The translations under genes were made by a program, and so were the position numbers. From assembly GCA_943737045.1 (NCBI GenBank), contig CALSFV010000218.1:992001-1056000 (forward strand): 64,000 nt of DNA, in the 5' to 3' direction. The stretch comes from Parapristionchus giblindavisi (taxonomy: Eukaryota; Nematoda; Chromadorea; Rhabditida; Diplogasteridae). The notes under the pieces are model-generated. The model searched no databases, was not told the origin of the DNA, and was given only the letters and a program-made list of their open reading frames with translations. Shown here one piece after another: positions 46,701 through 62,000 of the stretch. Position 1 is the stretch's first letter, and the number at the start of each line of letters is the position of its first letter.

Positions 46701-47747
46701 AAAAAATGATATAAAAGATAAGATAACTCTCAACGAATGATAGTTTCTAATACGTTACTGTGTGAACAATTTAAAGAGAAAGGAGTAAGTGTGCTCATAA
46801 TTTTTCTATATTTTTTTCTAAATAACACTTTCTCTATTAATTTAATATATGATGTTGACTTCGAAAGACTTTAAATTTTCTTGTTCATAATTGAAATGAT
46901 GTCATAAAAGAATGTTGATGCATGGAATCAGGTCGCTTCATTTTATCCTCCCATCATCTCAAGATTTTTATTTTTTACTTATTTTAGATGCACATATAAC
47001 AATTATTCTTTCCAAATGCTATGAACGAGAGAGACAAACGAAATATCGAGATTCCCACGAGAAAAGTGTAGACGTTTCATGTTATTTAATGTAATATTCA
47101 AATAGAATTAAATTATCGTTATTTCTGAGTAAGTACTACACCCTCGTAATGTATGAGTGATGAATATGAATTGAAACTATTATCGTCCCAACTTTTATGC
47201 ACTTTTCCCGTTTTATAAGCGCTAGAAACTACTAATCAATTTTGACTAGAGAATGTTTGCGAATTGATATTATTATTATATCGTTAATTAGATTAGTTTT
47301 AATATTTGTTATTAAAAATATGATGTCTCGTTGTCGTCCAAAAAAGGAGAAAATGAAGCCAAAGAGGGGAGTGATGCATATACATAATTACTTTCCGTCC
47401 TCAGTGGTGTCTACGCGATTTGACTTTGCCTTAATTGTGCTACTCCACAGATAATTAACTTGTCTGTTCCGGATGATCAGGACCAGGGCCGAAACACTGA
47501 ATCGTTGTAGATTCTTTTTTAGTTTTTTTTTCTTCTTTAAACTCTAACACAAACCATTGTTAGTCTTTCCTTTTTGTATCTTTCTTAATAATTTAACAGT
47601 TAACTATTAATAGTTACCATTCTTTCCACACTATTTTCCTTTATTATTTGAGTTGGGTTATCCATTTTCCACTATGGTCAGTGTACATATATATTAGTTA
47701 AACCACAACTTGGAATCCTTAACATATTGTCTCTCTCAAACGATATA

Positions 47748-47868
47748 TTAAAGACATAAACCGAGCTAATTTGATTCTTCGCTCTGGACACACTCTCTCG
47801 AATTCATTGTCTGTGAGAGGGTATTCCCATTGCGGAAAGTAAAATTAGCTTGGGGTGTGATTTTAAGG
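47748..47868. mobile_element. GCACACCCCAAGCTAATTT MITE, copy 6
   Basis: ATAAACCGAGCTAATTTGAT to AAATTAGCTTGGGGTGTGAT. The most diverged left end of the family and the only copy here clearly outside a gene. Confidence 0.75.
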
Positions 47869-49985
47869 ATTCCAAATTTTCCTATTGTCCGTAAAGGAAG
47901 TAATAGAATCGGAAACGACGGCGTCTATTCATAACAGGAGATGGAATGAATTTCCTTTAATAATATTTATGATATTCGAATCTAATAAAGTTTCTTTTGT
48001 CTCTATTAGGAACTAGTAGTCGTAATAAAGCGATGATGACGAGTTATTGAAGGTAAATCTAAATTGATGATGTCATTTGTATGTCATTATGACTGCATCT
48101 ATTATGGAGATTTAAGATTATTGAGTTGAAACGAATTTTCGCTTTTGCTGTTCCTTTTCCTCTAGCAAAGTAGGATCGCAATACTATATATTCATGGTTA
48201 ATTATATTTGAATTTTAAAAAGATTTTCAGCAGTGAATCATTTCCATTTTGTTTTTGAAGTATCATTGTAGCGTGAGTTCCGTATTGTGCAAGACCATAT
48301 ATGAAAGGAATTATAGTCGGTTTCTTCTAAAAGGAAACGGTTTAATTCCCGTGCCTCGTGTAATTGATTCTTAAGACATTTACGCATTGTTGATTACGTT
48401 GTACGAGGAAGTTTTACTCTTTAAAAGATTGTTGTGTATTCGAATTGAAGAAACGTTTAATCGTCAATACGTCACTTCTCTGCAATTTCCTACCGAAGCA
48501 CATTATTTTTTATTCATCTTAAAGATACAAAGCATATCACACAAATTTCAACAAAAGCAAACCGAAAAACCTCAAATAACGTTCGTATTCTTACGAGTTT
48601 TCACATTTTTGCCGCAGTTTGCCACATCTTTGTTAATGATGGTTAATTAAATGAGAAGTATACTATGAAAAAACATGGAAATGTACTCTATTAATTTTAT
48701 GCAACAAGTGATTTGAAATTTAAAATTTAAAATTTGAAATTTGAATGTCCCACTCCAATTCATCTCTGGTCCTCTGCAATAGTTATTATCCATTCATTCC
48801 ATCTATTCTCATCATTTTCACACAGTCAATAATGGAGATTCTTTCGGTCAATTAATGGTCCTCGCTCATGGACTAAAATGAGCACTTGTACTCATTTTTC
48901 TTGATTCGAAATTTAGCACCATTTGTGATGCTCAACCATGGCTTCTTTTTAACTGTGTTTTCACACGAAATCATAGTCTTTTTTAACTGCAAAATCTCGA
49001 CTGCAATAAGTGAATTCGTTTTCGGATGTGTTAATACAGAACGAATCCCTTTGTCGTCAGTCTCTTCGCTTCATTCATACAATGAAGAAAGAAGTCTTGA
49101 TTGAGATGAAAAGAGACTTGACAGTCATCCTCGTAATGTCATATCTGATCCTCTTTTCAAGTTTCCTTTCATAATCTTGCTTTCATGTACGGTGTCCATG
49201 ACTCCCAATTGTTGGCACCCAAAGAAGGGATTTGTGCTCCTACATCTTCATATACCTTTTTTGTTTTATATTATTCTTATGTGGTTTCGTAGAAATTCAT
49301 TTTCATTTAATTAAGATGTTCCATTTCAAAAATCGAAAACATTTCATATATGCACATGTCACTCCACTCATGCGAGTATTCTTCAATTATATTCGAATAA
49401 CACTTTATTTTGTCTATTCGTCTTTACTAAGAACTTAATAAGTATGCGGCTCAACTAAGTGGAAAGATCATTTTGAAGTCATTCGAAGGAAATGAATAGG
49501 GCATGTACTTCATCGTAACATTATTCTGAACTTACAATTAAAAGTCTTGCAAATCCCTTTCAATATAACGCTGAGGTTGTTCAGAGTACATACTTTTTAC
49601 TTGTTCTCTGGGAAAATTTATCCACTGTTGGATGCAAGAAATTGCCGATAACGTGTGAGCATTTGTCTACTTTTCTTCTTTATGATGTGATCGCTTCATA
49701 TCTAAGTTCATATCAGCCTAACATCACCCTCATAACAAAAAAAATATTTCTTAACCCCTCTGAATCATAGATAATCCATTCATAGACGTGACGTGTGACT
49801 CTTTGCCCTCAGGCAGTTGTGTAGATGAAGAGTGCGTCTTACATTTAGCTTGTATGTCATATCCCATTACGCCCATTCTCATCACATCTACCGTAATTCT
49901 CGCAGCTTAAGATAGTACAGACTTCTTCATCTGCAATCATATTATATGATGAGTCATGAAATCATGCATAAAGAAATAATCTGAA
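47869..49985. other. Gene-poor stretch, nothing recognised
   Basis: AT-rich with scattered short frames and a small AATTTAAAATTTGAAATTTG run at about 48716-48745. No splice-linked exons or motifs seen. Confidence 0.45.
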
Positions 49986-49989
49986 CTTT

Positions 49990-50022
49990 ACGTTGCCTTG
50001 AATCCGTTATCAGGTTATGCGC
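49990..50022 (-). pseudogene. Possible relic of a phosphatase exon
   Basis: TTGCCTTGAATCCGTTATCA followed by GG resembles the plus strand of phosphatase A at 11910-11932 (TTGCCTTGAATCCACTGTCA followed by GG). On the minus strand it reads PDNGFKA against PDSGFKA, just after a stop. Short, so chance is possible. Confidence 0.35.
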
Positions 50023-50514
50023 AATTTTTTATTGCAAGGTTGATCAAAACTGCAGAGCAAAATTCTGCATTATGTTATGTCCTGTATGGTTTGTAAATTT
50101 CGAAACGAATGCAGTGGAAAAGCACTTGAAATTCTATCTTCATAATACATTTGGCAAATATTCCATGTGCTTTGTATTCTTGCAAAATATGAAAAATAAA
50201 ATGCTGAAGACCCTGGTGTATTGGGTTACCATTCATCCTTTTATTCAGCCATATTTGCCGGACCTTTCGTCATATCCCATATAGTCTGGACTCAACTAAA
50301 TCTAATAACGGGGAGGGCTCAACTCGTCATGAGCTTTTCAAATGAGAATATCATGATTAGAATCATTACTGATTAGAAATATGATTTCGGAATCTGCGAG
50401 ACCCGAATTTTGAGAAAATCTATGTTGAAATAATTTGGTTATTTTTTACACAATTCATTCGAATGTTTAACTTATCCCACGACTCTCGAGCGAATCAGAT
50501 GGTGTACTGGCTAA

Positions 50515-50615
50515 GATGTATCGTTCGGACAATGGCACAGTTAAGTAAATTGCCCGTCGTCGTCATGCATTTTTGATGCTAGAAGTATTTCTGTATCACT
50601 CACGTTATTCTGAAC
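50515..50615 (-). repeat. Second copy of the 46605-46700 sequence
   Basis: Preceded on the minus strand by TTCAG, it can read NNVSDTEILLASKMHDDDGQ, FT and stop. The phase does not match the exon at 50687-50792, so I do not join them. Confidence 0.45.
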
Positions 50616-50686
50616 AGTGCGAAAAGTGAGGTTTGGTAGATAATCTTGCAAAAAACTTCAAAAGCGTGTAGGATCCAACTCACAAC

Positions 50687-50792
50687 CTTGAAAGGACGAT
50701 ACAGGGTAGTTTCTGAAAACGGATTCGTAATCTGCATCGAAATTGATTCCAGCCATGGTATTCCCATTTGAAAAGCTCAGTTGAGACCCTCC
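50687..50792 (-). CDS. Isolated gene-like exon, unrecognised
   Basis: Bounded by CTACTCAG and a GTTGTG donor, 35 codons stay open: GGSQLSFSNGNTMAGINFDA, then DYESVFRNYPVSSFQ. The pattern Ser-x-(Leu/Val)-Ser-Phe ... Asn-Thr ... Gly ... (Phe/Tyr)-Asp-Ala-Asp-Tyr also occurs in the second exon of the large gene (TVSFGLP ... NTTGNSYDADY at 44470-44560). It may be a partial paralogue of that exon. A degenerate inverted match lies at about 50310-50355 (+). No other exons were found. Confidence 0.35.
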
Positions 50793-53700
50793 CTGAGTAG
50801 ACAGAAATATGTACATAATGAAAGATTAATGTGTCCTAGTCATCATGTCTATAGACCGATATATCGGGATGGATTCTAAGACAATAGTAGAACGGACAAA
50901 AGATCAAAAGAATAGCCGATTTTTTCGGTTTATTTCATTTGTTCCCAGCTTTGGTTCATTAATAAATCACAGTTTTTGAGTGAAATATTTACACGTAAAC
51001 TTGACTGAACACTGACAATGAAAGAAACGCCTACATAGTTCTTCATTGACAAAATATACCCACACACAAAACTTTTTTTTACTAACAGCAAATTTCATTT
51101 AGAAAAAAACCTTACAGTAGGGGATTCTAGACTTGACGAAAGCATTATATCATATTCTCTTCATTCACAGATCTATTCTGAATTTATCGGGGGAACTCCC
51201 CGTTAAATCTCCTTATCGTTTCTTGTTGATACAAGATCTGCAATAGCAAATTCTTTCTTTGATTCATTCATACATTCCGTGTATACCGTAGTAGTAGTAG
51301 TACTGCACTTGATTGACTTCACTGCACTGATGTCATCCTCTTACGAAGTAGCGCTGTCGTTTTTCTGTATACTCTCTGCCCTGAAGGCATATCTTATGCT
51401 AATTTCATTCTTCCGCTACTTAAATTTGCTTTCGTTGCTTCTAGAAGATCGTGTGGAATTCATTATGAGAAAGAAAACTTAATCATTGAATGTCGAGTAT
51501 TTACTGTGACATTCAAATGGACACTCCGTATATTCTCACACTGACAAAATCATTCTTCTTTTATATGGATTTCATGCATTACTTCCAATATTTCATATTT
51601 ACTTCGTAGGTTTCCATTTGATCTTTGATCTTTCATCTTTGATCTTTGACAAATGTGAGTTCGTCTTCTTTCACCTTTGAATCAAATAACCATACATATT
51701 TCACAATTGTTTCTATTATTGCTTTGTTCATTATCACTGCCGTTCTGGCAGTGATTCTTATCGAAATATACTTTTAAAACAAACCCCAATAGGATTAATT
51801 TTCGTCACGTGATCCCTTGTTTTCACATCTAGCTAATAGTATGGACAGAGCGTATATTGGGGGTTATTGTATTATGGTTATTGTATTAGATGGTATCTAA
51901 AGATCCAGTGGTCAAGTGCTATCAGAAGCACCCATTCAGATCTTTCTTTCTCCATCAAGAACGCTTGAGGGAACTCAAACTACATGGTGTAATAGAGCGA
52001 TCGTTCGTCAATTACGATAGTAACGAACCGAAAAAAAGAAGAAGAAGAGCAACATGTTCTTATCTTTTCAACAAACACCTTACTAGTGATTTCACCATTT
52101 TCACTTGAACAAGCTCGTTAGATAAGGCATCAGAAACAACTTTACATTCTTCAGAACTCGATATGCTTCGGCGGAAAAAAAAACAATGTTCTGACAAGAG
52201 CGAGAAAAGAGTAGTAAATTTTCTTATTTCGAACGAGGCGGTCGTTCTCGCATACCAAAGAGTGCGGGCACTACTTCAGTGCACGATCCAGTCCAAAAAT
52301 ATTGTATACATGTCTAGCGTAAAATATCCTTTTCTTCGTCTATATTTCATTTTTTCGTATCCTTCTGGAATTGTTCCGTGTTCTAGTACCAGAGTGAGTA
52401 TGTTACGAACTAGTGACAGAGAGTTTCATGCAGGCAGATTTGCGGGTTGTTCTGAACTATTACAATAAAATGTTAAGTAAAAGAAGTGATTTTGAAATGT
52501 AGTAATCAATGAATCAACCATATAAACAACTAACAAAATATGCGCTATAGATGTTCCGCACCCATTGGCAGTGATTTTCCCCCTTTCATCGCAGTCAAAA
52601 GATGCAAAATGTACATAATCGATGATCTCACTGGTCTATTTTGGGCGATGGACCGAGACACTAGTTGCCTCAGGCAACATTGACACCCTCTCTGCCACTT
52701 TCTCCTCTTCAAATCCCATCCTCGTTCTCTCTCGTTCTCACTTTGTTTTCACTCGAGGCTATAAACATCAAAATTGGTTTTGAACCGGTGGGTATTTGCA
52801 TGAAATACAGCTGTCTATATATTCAGTCTTTCATTGACACAATTATGTCATATGCAATAATACAAATACTCTTCTTTTATTGGTTATTTTCTTTGCAGAC
52901 TCTTGGTAAATAACCATCAGTTTGTCATAAATCTCGCATATATTAAAATTATTTTAGGTAATATATAGATAAGTTTATTTTAATTTATCATATCATAAAG
53001 GATGTGGCAACATTTGGAACAACAAGTAAATGAGAGATCATGTGGGTTGAGAAAAGAGTGGTGGTAAGGAGAGGATGGAAGTTTTAGAATTTCCTATTCC
53101 GGCATGAATAGGTTTTATTTTTAAGTTTTTGGGTTCCTTTAGAACTGTTCTAACTCAAACATCGGCCATACCGTGTGAAGCGTTCATTTGAATCTAACAC
53201 GCGCTTTGAAAGAACTCCACTCCCACATAATATGGCTTATTTTGACTGTATTTTAAATGAACAAAGACTAATAATTCATAATATAAACGTCATTGGTATC
53301 CTCTTTGTATTATGAATATGGAACACTTATTTTTAAATATTATATTTACAAGGAACTATTTAAAAAACTGAAAGCAATGGCCATATAGATTTAATCATAA
53401 AGAATTTTTGCTAATCTCGATGTATGTTATTTTAAAGTGTTTATGGAAGTGGTAGTGATTTTTGAACAATAGCAATCGACAAAAAGGTAGTTATTTTAAT
53501 TATAATCTACGGGGAAATAAGGAAACTATAATAGTGTATGGGAAAAAATTGATGAGAATTCGACTTTTTCCAGAAAACATATCAACGAGACACGCACACC
53601 CTTATGTGATTGTTACCTTCAAACCCATAGATCTTTATTGTTTGCAAGCAAAATGATATACCATGAAAATAAATGAGCATCATAGAATAATGTCCAATTA

Positions 53701-54768
53701 TTTCAAAAATATCTATTATGATATGTTTCGAAAATGGGATAATGTGATTTGTCTGCTGCTTGGTTTATAGAGATATTAATTCTTCAAAGTCTTTACTTTG
53801 GGGAAACAATTATGATGGCTGACGATGAGTCTGCCTCGGTTATGATTATTTACCATTTATTTTGTTCCATCAAAAATCGATACCAACACAATGGAGATGC
53901 GCCAGGTCAATTATCATGCTCTCAAAACGTTTTTTTGGCCAAATTGAGTTGCCCTTCATTTGTCTAATTCGTATAGCGCTGCTTGAGTTTGAACAGTAAA
54001 AAGCGATCAAAAAGGACCCTCTAAATACGTATTAGCATGGCAAAAATGCTTGAATAGAGTTAAAATATTTCTCGTTGAGCAAGTGCAAATCGTTCTCTTC
54101 GAAGCGGAAATGTATCTTTGTATTTTCCTGTCATTAGTTTTTAAACTCATTTTCAGCAAAAGACGGATAAAATTAGAATCAGCTTGAAATTCACCTGCAT
54201 AATTTGCTTTTGTAGACTCTCTATACTAGACAATTCACACATATAAAAGGATATACATGTCACTTTTATTTTTGACAGATTCTTCATTCCTTCATCTATA
54301 CATATATGTAATATTTAGATGACGATGACTAGTATGTAAGACAGCAATCTTGTAACTGAAACAATAGTAGCATTAGTTCAGGATTCCTTGTATGATATCA
54401 CCCCCTCTAATCCACCTATCTCCTCATCCCTCACGTATCATCTTCGACTAATTCCCAATGTCAATCTCATTCCGAGAAGAAACATCAATCTTCTGCCCTC
54501 AGGCATTGAGTGGGCGGAGTCTTCTAAAGTAGGCGTGGCCTAGTTGAGAAGAAGAACTACTACTCTTCCTGTAAATGCGCTAACACTCATTGTTCGGCTG
54601 TCTTGTGTCGAGTTGAAACAGATTCGGAGCGGGGAGGAGGAAGAAGAAGATGGGCTGTTGCCCAGACTCGCTTCCGCTTTACTTATTCCACTGCTATGTA
54701 TACTCTGATGATGTCAGAGAATACTCAACTTATTTTCATTCTTTCAACTCCCTTTTCACCTCCCTCAC
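50793..54768. other. Gene-poor stretch upstream of the neuropeptide gene
   Basis: No splice-linked coding exons recognised over about 4 kb. Contains a (GATCTTT)n run at 51619-51649 and ordinary AT-rich DNA. It may hold distal regulatory sequence for the neuropeptide gene. Confidence 0.45.
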
Positions 54769-54774
54769 TATAAA
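54769..54774 (+). promoter_or_regulatory. TATAAA box of the neuropeptide gene
   Basis: CACTATAAATG, 80 bp upstream of the ATG at 54854. The spacing suits a TATA-driven start and a short 5' UTR. A GGGCGGAG / GGCGTGGCC pair lies 220-250 bp further up. Confidence 0.5.
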
Positions 54775-54853
54775 TGTGTCATTTTCTCTGCAAATTTGAT
54801 CGTCGGCGGGAAATTTAAAATTTGAATTGGCGCCATTTGTAGGGTCACCCGCC

Positions 54854-56624
<1,771 letters not shown>

Positions 56625-56913
56625 ATCGACTACACCACGCACTCACTCCATCATCTACCGTACACCATCCACCGTACTTCGATTAATAGGACACGCAGAC
56701 ACAAAAACATTATGATTTCTTTTCAATGCACTTTGCTCTCTCTTCTCTCCCTGTTCTAATATCCTCACTTAGCAGTAAGTAGGTACACTTAAGATCTAGA
56801 CTTACTTATTCCCCAAGTGTTACTAAGATCCAAGCAAGGACGATTTATCTCACTGTTGGCAGGCACCATTACTTATTCACCCCCATTCAATGTTTATTAT
56901 ATCGTCGTTAATG

Positions 56914-56919
56914 AATAAA
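56914..56919 (+). terminator. AATAAA polyadenylation signal of the neuropeptide gene
   Basis: GAATAAATC 290 bp past the stop codon. The only clear AATAAA close downstream on this strand. Confidence 0.5.
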
Positions 56920-59069
56920 TCAGAATTAAGTGTTCAAGAGTCTATTGAAGTTTGACGACGATTTTATTTTTTAATCCGAAAAAAAGTGCTGTCCTATAGT
57001 TTGTAAACGAAGAACATAGAGCCATCGCATCAAGATATAAACAGACTTTTGTGGTTGGATAGTTGGAAGGATATTGCATTACTTATGACTAACTGGGCGG
57101 AATGTCCCCTTAATCTTGTAATCTCTCAGTGCTCCAAGTTCAGATTGAATTGATTCTGAGTGATACCCTAGTCATAGCTGGGTCAGCTCATTGAAACAGA
57201 TTTTCTAACCTGTATCAAGTGCTCCAATAATCTGTTAGTGCTACTCTTATCATATGTATTTTTTTTCTGAAGCTAAGATCCGAAGATTATGACGCGCTAT
57301 TATCCCTGTCTCGTCGCATAAGAAATGTATGTCAACTAATTACTAAGATCATCATGTGAATGTAATACAAATCGGAAGTACCCAATTCTGGGACACGGAT
57401 GTTCTGGAACAATTTTCTAATAACTATTTTGATTTTGATATAGCTGTATCTTATAAACCCTTTAGGAACAATCTAAAATTTTCATAGATTATTCTTTTTA
57501 TCAAACATTTAAGAAGCTTACAATTAAAGACAGTCAATGAGAAACAAGTGGGAAAGTATGAAATATTTTTTCAATTTACGTATAAATAATATTGCTTATA
57601 ATATAACAAGTAAAAACAATCCTGAAGTCAAAATTTCTGCTTTTTCCGAATTTACTGTTCCACGCCAACATACGTATAAATTTTTTTTTAAAACATGAAA
57701 ATAAACGTTCTGAAATATTTTTTTCAAAATTTTCTTTTTTTGGTCATTTATTTTCAGTAACAGACGATTTTGGTGTCGCATGGTATTTTGGTAGGCAAGA
57801 TAGCAACAGTTAGGACAAAAAGAATCAAGCTTTCCAGAATGTGGTGCTGTCTCGTAATCGATTCGTAATCGTGTTAAAGATATTTAATAGTTGCTGAAGT
57901 CCTGAGGAAGGATGAGGCCGGTTGGATGCACAATATTGTAATATATGTAAGATAATAAGATAATAAGATTAATAGTAGTGTCAGATGATGTCACTACAAC
58001 ACATCGCAGTCATTATAAACATGTTTTCGAAAACTTTCTCGAATATTCTTTAAGAAAAATGCAGACTGTCCATCAGAGGTTTCTACAGATATTTACACTT
58101 AATTGGCTTTTTTTCTCGCACGTAGGCCTAGAATATAGAATTTGCCCATTACAGCAGTCAATATATCAATGTCCTTTTAGCAAACGATAATTATAAAGGT
58201 TATAAAGTTGATTCAATGTCAAAAATTATAAAGGTGAACTATACTGATTTGTCATAGGGATTAACATCTTAAGATCTGATATCATTCGTGCAAAGTCACG
58301 AACAAATCTCCTCCCTGTGAACCCTAATCGCCCTCAGGCTATGTATGCTCACGACTAATTCGCGGCTACGCCTCAGGGCATACTAAAAGAGGAGAAGACA
58401 ACTTATCCCTTACGAATAGATGCAATACGTGTTGGGGGCAATATGTGTTTAATAATAATAAAAAAACAATAATACTCGTCTAGTTTTCTCTTCATTCATA
58501 GTCTATTTATATATGTACATATAAGCCCCTACGGAAATCGAGTAATAGTCTTGGTTCAGTGGCGGAAATTATTTGTCTGTTAGTGCGTTACAAAATTTAA
58601 AAATTAATTCTAATTTATTTTCAAATACAAAGTAAATCGATTAGCAAACAGGAAACATTGGTACACGTATGTTAATGAGATGATCTTGAAAAGTGAGATG
58701 CTTAAACGAGATTAACAAAACAAAAGCTTTTCATCTCAGAAGAATGGATTGAGAATCTAGATACATACACTACATGCTTCTAAACTCTGAAAATGGCCCG
58801 TGAAAACTACAAAAGAATAAATGAACAAAAATGTCTTGAATACAAATACAAAGATATAGAATTGTTATTATTATTATAAAAAGAGAGTACTCGAAATATA
58901 ATATGCAACATAGTATAGCCTAAAATCATGGAAAGAATAAAAAAATAAAGGTAATAAATAGATAGAAATAAATTCCTAGCGATATGAGAGCGTAATATTG
59001 AATAGAAAAGTCAGTCAACGATAGAAGATAAATTACGGTAGGTCTGGACATTGACTAATCTCCGGCTGT
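56920..59069. other. Intergenic stretch, no gene recognised
   Basis: Between the 3' ends of the plus-strand neuropeptide gene and the minus-strand TRRAP gene, which converge. GCCCTCAGGC ... GCCTCAGGGC near 58330-58380 forms a small inverted repeat, and GCCCTCAGGC also occurs near 49810 and 54498. Confidence 0.5.
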
Positions 59070-62000
59070 CTACAACCACGGATGCCAAGTAGTAGGCATT
59101 CTCGACAGATTCGATGCATCCATTGCTCGCTGCATCAGTGCGAGTGGGCTGGCCTCTGGCGTCTCGGTTGTCGGATCAACGGCGTCTGTAATACGGTAGG
59201 TTACGGTAATCCATAGATAAGAACAGAAAAGTCAGTTCACGATTGTATAGCTGGGTGTATCTACAGTATTCGCTTACTTCTGATCCGTTTCATCACCGTC
59301 GTAATGGCGTGTTCCGTCTTCCTGTTCACTTCCGTCACATGATTCGCCTGGCATTCTTCCGATACTGCGTCCCATATCGTTGGTCTTCAGAGGATACATA
59401 TTGATTTATTTATTCACTTCTTTTTATTGATCGAATTTTCTATTGTATCAGTTCAGAACAATCAATGTTGATAAAATTATTTTTTTTAAATACAATGATT
59501 ACGGTAATTTAGGTGTTAGAAGAGAACCAATATAATAAAAATATTATTATTATAATACTCTCACCTAAGATACAATACTGGAGGCCGGAAGTACAGTGCG
59601 GTGAATGTGGCTTGCATTGCAAACTTGTAGTGTCCTGCAATGGAAGAAAACATCAACTAAAGCTCAATGCCTCTAGCCCACTCAGAAGCTACAGTAACGT
59701 GGAATGACACCCTCCTATCGTACCTTCGAGAGAGAATCCGAAATACTTCTGTAGATTGGGTGAGAGTCTGAAGGGTACTGGTCGTTCATCCATTGGAGCA
59801 CCCGATGTCGTCACTGTAACATCATCATAATAACAATATGAAAGTGAACGCATCACATTCTCAACGATTTCTTCAGTTCACATCATTTTCTCTGTTCATC
59901 GATAAAGATTCTATACGACATAAATGCATTCCTATAGAGATATGAATCACCATGGCTTAAATAAGTTTGAACGCAAATATTTTCACAAAGTAAAAAAAAA
60001 CGTGACGTGCCTGCAGTGAGATCGAATCGATAGTGTGGATTGCCTGATCTACCGATGCCTATATCGATTAGCATCGAGGTTGGTGCCGTAGGACTCAGAT
60101 GCAGCGCGTACTCGAGCGCCGCCAGGACGCCCATTTCTGTTGCCAGCTAAAGATCAAAGATCAAACTCGGTTCACGATCGGACTCCACGGTGAAGCTACC
60201 GTATGCTAGAAGCGGGACGTACCGATTTGCGCATGATAAAGTACATGGATGGATCGGGCACTCGTCGTTGCATCAATTTCAGTAGTAGATCATCGGGCAC
60301 GACATCGCAGCTCATTCTGGAAAAGACTTCAGGATTACGGTAGACAGGCTACAGTATCCAATGGGAAGATTGGAACATTCCATTAATACATAGGAAACCG
60401 ATCGATCTACAACTAAAAATCAATATTGTATCAGAAAATCAATCAATATTATCGTAACTAAACCCATACCTATACACATTCATGGCAGCCTCTTGTCTCG
60501 TTTCTCCTTCAAGAGCATGTCTCGCCATTCTCTTCTCCGCCCGTATCACCATATCGTCGATGCGACGCGGGAGCGCCAGTGACTGTCCCTCGACCGCACG
60601 AGGAGTGGACGCGAATGCGGTCAGATGATTCGAGAGTACCTGCAAATATTAAATTAATAATATTAATAGATGTACAAGAATAAGTATGCACTTTAAATGT
60701 AAATTTTAAAATAAATAAGTTAGCTAATAATGTGCCCTATGGTGTTTCGGCCGCTAAGCCAATGATCATCCAGAGCATAGAGGAGATAGGTCAACGTACT
60801 CTTTACCGTTGTTGGCATAGTAAAAGAGAAATAGTGAGTGATATGAAGAGAACGACAGTAAGATTTTAACCCTTTATAAACAATATATCACATTTTTAAA
60901 TTCAAATAACTCCCGAGAAATGAAAGATTTTAAAAAAATAACATACTTCATCAAGATAGAATGCGACTCCATCTCTATCAGGCACTTGCACCATCTCCAC
61001 TCCATTCAGAGTAACTACGACCGGAGGCACAATCTTGAGGAAGCGCATACTCGCTACCTGAACAGATATTGATCGATTAACCATATTCAATCGATAAATC
61101 AATAAATCATGTACCGTACCTTGTCAGTCTGCAGGATCGTATCCAACTCTCGGTACAGTTGATGCACACGCGACATTGGCTTCGCCTTCACTTGCTTACT
61201 GATCAGATAGACTACAGTCTGCAAGGATGGAAGATTACGGTAGGAGTGAAAAAAGAGTGAATATAGTCATTTGTGATAGGCGATTAAGGCATGTTGGAAT
61301 AAAATCAATTTGAGAGCGCCGTATCTGATAGTAAATTAACCTCAAAATACAGGGGAGGAACGCAAAAGGTGACAATAAAGTGAGTTCTCGATCAGCACTA
61401 ATGGTGTGACTACCGTACCTTGCCAGACTGCGATCGCATCCGCACTCGCTTCACGCATTGATTGCCGATTACGACGACTTCGTAGTGGAAGAAGAAGCGG
61501 GCGATCACATCCATGTATTGTAGATTCTAGAATATTCATATTTGAACAAATAATTAAATAAATAAATAAATAAATAAATACAATGTGAAGATGATGATTG
61601 GTGAAACCTTTAACTATGACTAACCTTAAGTGTGATCAATTCTCCGGGAACATCAATCGTAGCTGTGAGAGGATCGAATGATGTCAGATATGGAGCAGCG
61701 AACTCCAGAGGAATTTTCCTGTATTAATTATAAGTTTTTTTCAATACTACATAGACGTTTGAACGCCAAATTATAACGAAAAAGAGAAACAAGAAAACAC
61801 CAAGAAATCAAATTTAGCAGTGGTCGTATGCATGAACCGTTTTCCGGGAAAATGTGACGTCATTAGCGTAGGCGGAAGATTTTTTGGAAAACGCCTCCGC
61901 TTACGCTATTGACGTCACATTTTCCCGGAAAACGGTTTTCCGTTATTCATGCATACGGTCACGAAAGAAAAAAAGCTGCACAACATCACATATAGCAAAA

